Shown one piece after another: positions 58,401 through 64,000 of a stretch of DNA of 64,000 nt. Source of the DNA: CAADGU01 sp964467705 (GTDB lineage Bacteria; Chloroflexota; Anaerolineae; Promineifilales; Promineifilaceae); NCBI GenBank assembly GCA_964467705.1, contig CAYXUZ010000005.1, forward strand, positions 1 to 64,000, given 5' to 3'. Under the pieces are notes generated by a model. It was not told the origin of the DNA and made no database searches. It was given only the letters and a program-made list of their open reading frames with translations. Position 1 is the stretch's first letter, and each line of letters starts with the position of its first letter. The translations under genes and the position numbers were made by a program.

Positions 58401-61288
58401 CCAAGCTACCCCCCTCCATTATTTTCGCCCCATTGATGATCGGTGGGCAGGCCAGCGGTGTTATCTCTGTGCAAAGCTATGAATTCAATGCCTATACTGA
58501 GAACGATTTGAATCTGCTGATGGGTATTGCCAACCACATGGCTGTTGCTCTGGAAAATGCTCGCCTGTTTGCTGAAACTCAGCAAGCGCTGGCCGAAACC
58601 CAAAGACGCACTGAAGAACTGGCCATCATTAACCGCATTGTTAGCCAACTTGGTTCCATATTGGATATTCAGCAGGCCATGGAAGTGGTGGCGCAAGGGC
58701 TGGTAGACGGTGTTGGTGTAGACCAGGCGCGCATTGCCCTGTTTGATACAGCCAAAGAGAACTTGATTATCGTCGCTGAAGTCTATGACAAGGAAAAAAA
58801 TCAGAGTGCGTTGGGTCTGCAAATTCCAGTGGCCGGTAACGAATTAACACTTGAGGTCATGCGTACCCGGCAGGGCATTGTGGCGGCAGATGTGGACAAT
58901 AATCCGCTCACCGCGCCAGTGCGCGATATGCTTAAAGCACAGGGGGTTAAGGAATTGGCAGTGCTGCCAATGCTGGTGGGTAATGAGGTCATCGGCACAG
59001 TAGGCATGGACTTGCTGGTCGAGGGCAAGACCATGACCGACGATATGAAGCGTCTGGCGGAAACGATCATCTTCCAGGCGGCCGCGGCCATTCAAAATGC
59101 CCGCCTGTTTAGCCAGACAGAAGCAGCACTGCAAGAAGTTCAAACCTTGTTTGGCATCAGTGCCCGGCTGAATGCAGCGACAACGCTGGATGAGGCGGTA
59201 GCAGCGGCCGCAGCACCGGCATTAGCGGCCGGCGCCCTTTCCGGAACGCTCTTTAAGTTTGAACTGGATGCGAATGGTGAACCAGTTATGATTGAACTGG
59301 TAGCTACCACGGCAGTCGCTCCTGTTATTCCCGTGGGCACTCGTTTTAAGTTGGAAGAAATGCCATTTGCTCAATTGAGATTGGCTACGGGTGATGGGGT
59401 GCTGTTGGTGGAAGATGTGGCTCAAGATGAGCGGCTGGATGTGACGTTTAGGCGCAATCTGGAGCAGACTGGTACCAGGGCATGTGTTTTTATGACACTG
59501 GCTGTAGGTAATCGTCAGTTGGGTAGCATTCTTATTCGTTGGAATGAAAGGCATCAGTTTACGGAAGCGGATAAACGTCTGTACCTTTCTATTGCTTCGC
59601 AAACAGCTTCGGTGGTAGATAGTATTTTGTTGCTGGATGAGGTGCAAAGCCGGGCGACGGAGTTGCAAGAAACGACGAGTTTCCTGGATTCGGTCATTGA
59701 AAACTTGCCCGTTATGCTGTTTGTGAAAGATGCGGAAGATTTGCGGTTTGTGCGCTGGAACAAGACGGGGTCTGATATTACCGGTTATCCGCAAGAGGCG
59801 TTTATTGGTAAGAATGATCATGACTTTTTTGCTCCAGAAGAGGCGGATTATTATACGGCGAAAGATAGAGAAGTCTTGGAGAGTGGGGTTGCTGTAGATA
59901 TCCCCGACGAACCGATTCGTACGATGCACCAGGGTACACGGACGTTGCACACGCGCAAGGTGCCCATTTTGGATGCGGAAGGCAGACCGAAGTATTTGTT
60001 GGGTATCTCGGAAGATATTACGGAGCGACGACAGTTTGAAGAGGCGCTGGCCAAGCGGGCGCTGGAACTGCAAATGGTGGCGGAAATCAGCACGGCCGTT
60101 GCCTCCACCCTGGATGCCTCGCGCTTGCTGCAAGATGTGGTAGACCTGACACGCGATAACTTTGATCTGTACCATGCCCATATCTATCTGCTGAATCAGG
60201 AGCAAAATACGTTAGTGCTGGCGGCTGGTGCTGGCAAAGCCGGCGCCGAAATGGTAGCCGCCGGGCATAACATTCCGCTGGATAGTGAACGTTCGCTGGT
60301 GGTGCGGGCCGTCCGTAGCCGCCAGGGCGTCATTGCCAACGATGTGCAGGCGGATGAAGGCTTTTTACCCAACCCGTTATTGCCTGATACCCGTTCCGAG
60401 ATGGCCGTGCCGCTCATGTCGGGTAATCAGGTGATTGGGGTGTTGGATGTGCAGTCAGATCAGGTCAATCACTTCACCACACAAGATATCAACATTCAAT
60501 CTACGCTGGCCTCACAGGTAGCCACGGCGCTGCAAAATGCCCGCCTGTTTAACCAGACTGAGCAGCGCGCCGCCGAATTAGCCACCATTAACGCCATTAA
60601 CGAGGTGGCCAGTTCACAGCTTGACCTGGCTACCTTGGTAAATGATGTAGGTATGCGCCTGTTGGATACGTTTGCGGCTCATGCGGTGCATCTCTCGCTT
60701 TATGATGAAGCCAGCAATATGCTGAGTTTCCCGTTTTTCTATGCGCGAGATGAAGGGAATGTGATTGTGCCGGATCGCCTGGCGGATGATAAGGGCGGTT
60801 TTTCGGCACAAATTGTGCGCAGCCGCCAACCGCTTTTGGTGCAATTGTCTTCTGCTGAAGATGCGAAGGATCGTGGCGCCAATTTGTCTGGCGGCGGCCG
60901 TATAACGGATAGTTTCCTGGGTGTGCCCATGATTTTGGGTAATCGGGTGGTGGGGGTGATTGGCCTTAGCTCTTATCGGGAAGTGCGGGTTTACAATGAA
61001 AGCGATCTCAATCTGCTAATGACCTTGGCCGGTACGATTGGCGTGGCGATTCAAAATGCGCAGCAGTATGAAATGACGCGCCGCCGGGCGGAACGGGAAC
61101 GGGTGGTGAATGAGATCACGCAGAAGATTCAAAGCTCGCTTAGCGTGGAAAGTGCATTGCAAACGGCCGTTAAAGAACTTGGCCATGCATTGGGCGCAAA
61201 ATTTGCCCAGGTTGAACTCGATTTAGGTGGCGATCCATCCCATCAGGCAGCGAATGGCGGCAATGGCTCGCGGCGGAAAACTCGTTAG
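52424..61288 (+). CDS. Giant dCache-HAMP sensor with about twelve GAF and two PAS domains
   Basis: 2,954 residues. Six membrane helices, a dCache-like extracellular domain (about 217-510) and HAMP (about 535-590) are followed by cytoplasmic domains in this order: GAF (605-760), GAF (763-928), GAF (940-1106), PAS (1108-1230), GAF (1247-1405), GAF (1412-1582), the short W-type module (1583-1702), GAF (1708-1886), GAF (1886-2064), GAF (2065-2240), GAF (2240-2415), PAS (2415-2550, VIENLPVMLFVKDAEDLRFVRW), GAF (2550-2720), GAF (2720-2896) and the half-GAF tail. Several GAFs are internal duplicates; the pair at 763-928 and 940-1106 shares a YLPDF..S/A.LWL pattern. I see no kinase H-box, GGDEF, HD-GYP, phosphatase or methyl-accepting region. 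It is likely a signal-integrating scaffold for a partner. Confidence 0.86.
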   Translation: MMTGLNQQPENETSEQVKRANRAYRLLIGMAIAIALAAGAIFFRQLFDGDEDYSDLIEPGLGLIAALAIYAGAVLAKRGRVTAGIVLVATILFGFDLFLISRLTDIGLPLTITFTFLLVLIASQTLPQRRVAWGVVLTFLIGAGLIIADLFWPVERGGISAADLRIVYITAVILFTLTFAVTIRQFPTYSLRTKLMSAAVTLVIITVILTTVVVNNITRRNLTEQLNEQFHTLSASQASAVSELLGREVSVLQAFSLDSGLISLIRTNNREYLGTEEQIAETIDQLNLEWLTTPEGGGIINRFSNNATSGILRNYQYNFPQNADMLVTNSYGALVGATSPTDKFDQSEEAWWQTAYNHGQGAMYIGLPEQNPTTGTVGIPIAIPIYSGIEVVGILRTTLALTQLRELLAEAGDLGETVHSDMLFSDLTLHDDDAHEADEIHLAPIEIDPAILAALRDSQIPNIVGQVEGVSSLIHEAPISTFGHIPAIDALGWSILIHQPEQDALAAVTAQERVSIVLALTAVAVGSLLAAYFARLFTGPVNRLTDTAVLIAAGDLNRQASVETQDEIGVLAQAFNNMTGQLRAFIGTLESRVADRTQALATSTEVSRRLSTILDLDELLTEVVNQTRDAFHYYHAQIYLFDASKLYLLMAGGTGEAGQQMLAAGHKLRLSQGIVGRAAATNQVVLIPDVSQDDRWLPNPLLPDTRAEVAIPITLGDEVLGVLDVQHNVANGLNEESVALLQSIANQVAVAIQNAQQVEQTNIQYDIASELTQAGQPEQILEAASSYGRRLGATSAQLLFFENDEKERPEWAVVQAAWHTSEGGIPIGTRYYLPDFGFASLWLSSPERPLLIADTSTHEAISPELRKLHTQIKILATAVLPLYAQGRWAGLIIFNWNTPHSFTSRDERIFTNLAKQAFSVVEAVQATQRIQAALHEAEQLYQVSQRLSQATNLEESLVAAMQTAIDSGASGATLLTFDLDQNEQPIWSEIVATWSSTNSFQTPLHTRFYLPDFPMSKLWLADAENPLFLSDIEVDDRVDPIAKMLFKQGGAIATIIMPLVVVGRWVGLVVINWGMQQEFTPQQKRVYRAIMGQLATVVDRTRQFERGELLSSIVENHPDLIGVGTLEGKALYINPSGLKLMGYSPDYDVTQIDAITAFSPEDAQKLIQEGIPAAMTSGGWAAEADLITASGDTIPVEQTIGINYDVDGHATSFSMTMRDISERKAAEETIRTSEQLARGFQEKLAILQEVTTELSRLETLPDLFQQAIVMGHTRLGFDRLGLWTFDEDLLTMRGTFGTDKEGNLIDETHLSHPMSSYKEWFENILNSRERRIINERTDLYQDYDVAGQGWHVTALLMQEDRPLGYIAVDNLLNQRPLQPYEPDLISLFANALGSLIANKQVQQAVSKQAQELQTVADLSRIATTILDVPELLQQVADLTKERFNLYHAHVYLMSQDEQHLLLMAGAGEVGRQMAAEGRQIPLRQKQSLVARAARLRQGIITNDVRADAGFLPHPLLPDTRSELATPLITGDQVLGVLDIQASEANYFTETDLNIQATLAAQIATAIQNARQYQRTQEALDELTRMQQMLIREGWESFLTSRETDLQGYVYDQRELQPIKRNGAADTAVALDTTLEPMAAPTAVRAPLTVRGATIGVLGVRDPAGKPVSADKQQLLTSISQQVAEALERARLFEESEMSRQQLDARARQLAAINRVATAVAQQLQPEQLLEAVYKEIRQVINADSFYVGFYHEDTNTLEISVNYEGGKSMPPTTVQITPTSQSYRVIQSGERALVNLTPEQVQEIQRQIKENTAVTILGDLEKPPTATQLFVPLQTGHRVTGILSVQSYAFNAYSEDDLDLLTGIASYVSVGLENSRLFTQTQERAEELALINEVAQVVSQHLDIELVLSTVYERVSQVMSADAFSVSRYDAPANIVDYLFIYDSGQRHQQPPSPLRQDSMSYQVITSGLPVLRNYTTEEHAALQSSSPTVGLAKLPPSIIFAPLMIGGQASGVISVQSYEFNAYTENDLNLLMGIANHMAVALENARLFAETQQALAETQRRTEELAIINRIVSQLGSILDIQQAMEVVAQGLVDGVGVDQARIALFDTAKENLIIVAEVYDKEKNQSALGLQIPVAGNELTLEVMRTRQGIVAADVDNNPLTAPVRDMLKAQGVKELAVLPMLVGNEVIGTVGMDLLVEGKTMTDDMKRLAETIIFQAAAAIQNARLFSQTEAALQEVQTLFGISARLNAATTLDEAVAAAAAPALAAGALSGTLFKFELDANGEPVMIELVATTAVAPVIPVGTRFKLEEMPFAQLRLATGDGVLLVEDVAQDERLDVTFRRNLEQTGTRACVFMTLAVGNRQLGSILIRWNERHQFTEADKRLYLSIASQTASVVDSILLLDEVQSRATELQETTSFLDSVIENLPVMLFVKDAEDLRFVRWNKTGSDITGYPQEAFIGKNDHDFFAPEEADYYTAKDREVLESGVAVDIPDEPIRTMHQGTRTLHTRKVPILDAEGRPKYLLGISEDITERRQFEEALAKRALELQMVAEISTAVASTLDASRLLQDVVDLTRDNFDLYHAHIYLLNQEQNTLVLAAGAGKAGAEMVAAGHNIPLDSERSLVVRAVRSRQGVIANDVQADEGFLPNPLLPDTRSEMAVPLMSGNQVIGVLDVQSDQVNHFTTQDINIQSTLASQVATALQNARLFNQTEQRAAELATINAINEVASSQLDLATLVNDVGMRLLDTFAAHAVHLSLYDEASNMLSFPFFYARDEGNVIVPDRLADDKGGFSAQIVRSRQPLLVQLSSAEDAKDRGANLSGGGRITDSFLGVPMILGNRVVGVIGLSSYREVRVYNESDLNLLMTLAGTIGVAIQNAQQYEMTRRRAERERVVNEITQKIQSSLSVESALQTAVKELGHALGAKFAQVELDLGGDPSHQAANGGNGSRRKTR

Positions 61289-61299
61289 GAGTGAATGTA

Positions 61300-64000
61300 A
61301 TGGCAACATTAGAGAAGCCAAACGATTCAGGGCAGATGGTGCTGGAAGAACAGAATGCACTGCTGGCGCACCATGTGGCTATTTTTCGACCAATGCTGGA
61401 GATTTCCCCTGATCCCTCGGTCATTTATGACTCTGTGGGGCAGGTGGTATATGTGAACGCGGCATTTACCCATGCCTTTGGTTGGGAAATGGAGGAGTTG
61501 GTAGGACATCGTCTGGACTTTGTACCGGAAGAATTGAAAGAGGAGACATCGGTGGCGCTCAGTGCGTTGTTTACGAACGGCCGTGCCACCGACTTCATCA
61601 CCAAACGGCTGACTAAAGACGGCCGTTTGCTGGATGTGCAAAGCAGCGCCATTCTCCTGAAAAATGATGAAGGTCTTGTATTTGGCTCCCTCATCATGAT
61701 CCGCGATATTACCACCCAAAAAGAGGCCGAACGGTCGCTACGCGCCAGTGAAACTCGCTACCGCGAAATGTTGGATAGTACACCAGATGCCTATTATGAG
61801 GTAGATTTAACCGGCGCGATCACTTATTTCTCACACGGCCTGGCGGATGTGTTGGGCTATCCAGAAGAAGAATTGCTGGGGTTGAGCAACCGCGACTATG
61901 CTGACGCCGATAATGCTCACCAGATTTATGAGGCGTTTAATCATGTCTACCGCACCGGCCAGCCAGCTAAAGCCATTCGTATGCATACCATCCGCAAAGA
62001 TGGAACGCCGCAGATATTAGAAACCTCCATCGCTTTGCGGCAAGATGCGGAAGGGAATGTGGTTGGTTTCCGGGGGATTGCCCGTGATGTGACAGGTCTG
62101 ATTACAGAGCGTGAGCAAGCTGAGGCTGCCTCGGCGCAGTCAGAAGCCAGGTACCGGGACGTTCTGGAAACCATCAAAGATGGGTTCTATGAAGTAGACC
62201 TGGCCGGGTCATTCAAATTTATGAATGAACAGGCGCTGCTGATCTTTGGCTATCCGCGAGAGAAATTTCTGGGGATGAACTACAAGGAATATACCAGCCC
62301 AGAAACGGCCGAAACGGTTTACAAAACATTTAATCGTGTGTTCCGCACTGGGGAACCCATTGAGGGGTTTACGTATCCTATTTTTACGGAAGATGGAAGT
62401 GAGCGATTTATTGAGGTCTCTACCTCATTAGTGAAAGATAGCCTTGGCCAACCAGTTGGTTTTCGGGGTATTGTGCGAAATGTAACTGGGCGCATTCAAG
62501 CTGAAGAGGAATTGCGCCAGTCTGAAGAACGATACCGTACTATTCTGGAAAGCATTGAAGATGGGTATTATGAGACGAACCTGAAGGGTGAGTTTGTTTT
62601 TGTGAACGAACAGTGGGCGGCCATTCATGGCTGTACTGTGGCCGAGATGCTGGGCGTGAGCTACAAAGATTACGCGCTGCCGGAAAACGTTGATGCCATT
62701 TTCTCCCAATTTAACCAGGTGTACCAGTCTGGAGAGCCGCGGAAAAGTGTGGTTTATAGAATTGTCAGCAAAGACGGCCGTCAACGCCATCTTGAACTCT
62801 CCGTTTCTATTATCCGTGACGCGGATGGTGACATGGCCGGTTTTCGGGGTGTAGGCCGTGATGTCACCGACCGAATTCGGGCGGAAGAGCAACTGCATCT
62901 TTCTGAAGCACGTTACCGCACTATCTTGGACAGCATCGAAGACGGGTATTATGAGACTGACCTGGAGGGCAACTTTACCTTTATGAATGACCAGTTGTGC
63001 CAGGTCATCGGTTACCCACGTGAAGAATTGATGGGGAAGAATTACCGCGACTATACTGCGCCGGAAACGGCCGAACGAGTCTTCGCCACATTTAACCAGG
63101 TGTATAAATCGGGTGAGCCGGTGAAAGGGTTTGTCTGGGAGGCGTTTGGCAAAGACGGCCGTGCCCGCCATCTGGAAACGTTTGTCCTGCCGCTTTTTGA
63201 TGAAACAGGGCAGATTGTTGGTTTCCGGGGGGTGGGGCGCGATATTACCCAGCGTGTACAGGCGGAAGAAGCACTGGCCGAAGCATTGATTGACCAGGAG
63301 CGCATTGCCTCTCATCTGGCTACGGTGGCGAAGGTGAGCACGGCCGTTTCCACCATCCTCGACCCACAGGCCATGTTGCAAGCCGTTGTGGACCAGGTGA
63401 AAGAAAGTTTCAATCTGTACCACACCCATGTTTATTTGCTCAATGAAGCCGGGGATATGCTGGAATTAGCTGCCGGGGCTGGTAAAGTTGGTCACCAAAT
63501 GGTGCGGGAAGGTCGGCATATCCCGCTGGCCGCCGAGCAGTCATTGGTGGCGCGGGCTGCTCGTAGCCGTACCGGCGTCATTGTCAACGATGTCCGGCGA
63601 GACCCTCATTTCCTGCCACACCCCTTATTGCCTGATACTCGCGCCGAAATGGCTGTACCCATGATTGTCGGGGGCGCCGTGTTGGGCGTGTTAGACCTGC
63701 AAGCCGACAAGGTCGGCCGTTTCACACAGCGGTATGTAAACATCCAGACAACACTGGCGGCCCAAATTGCGGTAGCGTTGCAAAACGCCCGCCTTTTTGC
63801 CCAGGCCCAAAAGCAGACGGCCGAATTTCAGGAAACAACGGCCTTGCTCGATCAGATTATCGAAATCTTGCCGGTTGGTCTTTTTATGAAAGAGGCAAAG
63901 GATTTGCGTTTTGTCCGGTGGAACAAGTCCAATGAAGAAATCATGGGTTTAAAGTTGGCCGATGTTCTGGGCAAGAACGATCATGACTTTTTTGCCAAAG
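61300..64000 (+). CDS. Soluble multi-PAS/GAF sensor (partial, runs off the window)
   Basis: 900 residues are visible from the ATG at 61300 and the frame is still open at the end. No membrane helix is seen. Five PAS domains come first; the second to fifth are near-identical in plan (SEARYR.ILDSIEDGYYETDLEG.F.FMN opening and GFRGVGRDVT exit). A GAF domain (nt about 63300-63800) follows, then a further PAS starting LDQIIEILPVGLFMKEAKDLRFV. An output domain, perhaps a histidine kinase for the whole operon, may lie beyond the window. The start follows the giant sensor gene by 11 nt. Confidence 0.85.
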   Translation, partial: MATLEKPNDSGQMVLEEQNALLAHHVAIFRPMLEISPDPSVIYDSVGQVVYVNAAFTHAFGWEMEELVGHRLDFVPEELKEETSVALSALFTNGRATDFITKRLTKDGRLLDVQSSAILLKNDEGLVFGSLIMIRDITTQKEAERSLRASETRYREMLDSTPDAYYEVDLTGAITYFSHGLADVLGYPEEELLGLSNRDYADADNAHQIYEAFNHVYRTGQPAKAIRMHTIRKDGTPQILETSIALRQDAEGNVVGFRGIARDVTGLITEREQAEAASAQSEARYRDVLETIKDGFYEVDLAGSFKFMNEQALLIFGYPREKFLGMNYKEYTSPETAETVYKTFNRVFRTGEPIEGFTYPIFTEDGSERFIEVSTSLVKDSLGQPVGFRGIVRNVTGRIQAEEELRQSEERYRTILESIEDGYYETNLKGEFVFVNEQWAAIHGCTVAEMLGVSYKDYALPENVDAIFSQFNQVYQSGEPRKSVVYRIVSKDGRQRHLELSVSIIRDADGDMAGFRGVGRDVTDRIRAEEQLHLSEARYRTILDSIEDGYYETDLEGNFTFMNDQLCQVIGYPREELMGKNYRDYTAPETAERVFATFNQVYKSGEPVKGFVWEAFGKDGRARHLETFVLPLFDETGQIVGFRGVGRDITQRVQAEEALAEALIDQERIASHLATVAKVSTAVSTILDPQAMLQAVVDQVKESFNLYHTHVYLLNEAGDMLELAAGAGKVGHQMVREGRHIPLAAEQSLVARAARSRTGVIVNDVRRDPHFLPHPLLPDTRAEMAVPMIVGGAVLGVLDLQADKVGRFTQRYVNIQTTLAAQIAVALQNARLFAQAQKQTAEFQETTALLDQIIEILPVGLFMKEAKDLRFVRWNKSNEEIMGLKLADVLGKNDHDFFAK

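Noticed and set aside
42440..61288. Histidine kinase or GGDEF output within the complete sensor proteins
   Set aside because: I looked for an H-box, N/G boxes, GGDEF, EAL and HD-GYP motifs in the translated sequences and saw none. Coiled coils between domains are linkers.

Overview
This is probably a fragment of a metagenome-assembled genome from a filamentous-type Chloroflexota bacterium (Anaerolineae or Ardenticatenia relatives are my best guess). The clues are a one-strand heme gene cluster with a chlorite-dismutase-family HemQ, Uma2 and DUF4058 proteins, a Rieske/cytochrome b/di-heme cytochrome c complex, very long GAF/PAS sensors, and a diterpene gene pair of the kind known from Mycobacterium tuberculosis and, from memory, Herpetosiphon. 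A run of ten N (38034-38043) marks a scaffold join. The taxon is an inference; no rRNA gene is present.

Layout. 1-6.4 kb: mixed accessory and housekeeping genes (cysteine-free uracil-DNA glycosylase, Uma2 nuclease, trypsin-like protease, M24 peptidase, sucrase/ferredoxin-like protein, aldo/keto reductase). 6.4-20.8 kb, all on the minus strand: almost the whole route from glutamyl-tRNA to heme (hemA, L, B, C, D, E, Y, H, Q), plus an AhbD-like radical SAM enzyme, an HTH regulator and three or four AT-rich intruder genes. 21-27 kb: DUF4058, a SnoaL-like protein, an ECF sigma/anti-sigma pair, a glycosyltransferase and a kelch protein. 27.2-31.5 kb: dCTP deaminase, tRNA-Val(UAC) and a three-gene cytochrome bc operon, which uses the heme made next door. 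31.6-37.6 kb: a UvrD-like protein, a heptad-repeat mini-gene, prephenate dehydratase and a large GT39-type membrane glycosyltransferase. 38.3-42.1 kb: a class II diterpene cyclase and an Rv3378c-like diterpene synthase, with a secreted protein gene between them on the other strand. 42.4-64 kb: six consecutive co-directional GAF/PAS sensor genes, one encoding 2,954 residues. None of the five complete ones has a visible output domain.

Two features run through the whole window. The 8-bp palindrome ACGGCCGT occurs roughly a hundred times more often than base composition predicts, much like HIP1 in cyanobacteria. It is absent from a handful of AT-rich genes that look recently acquired. Short-word repeat cassettes (iterations of words such as GTAATCG, GTGAGCA or ACGGATA) sit at gene borders. 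They supply the stop codons of several genes and also lie inside hemD and hemY.

The observations most worth following are the palindrome and its deserts, the repeat cassettes that form gene ends, a 13-bp motif shared by two heme promoters, the diterpene pair with altered catalytic motifs, and the sensor operon with its shared half-GAF tails and a recurrent short GAF-like module.
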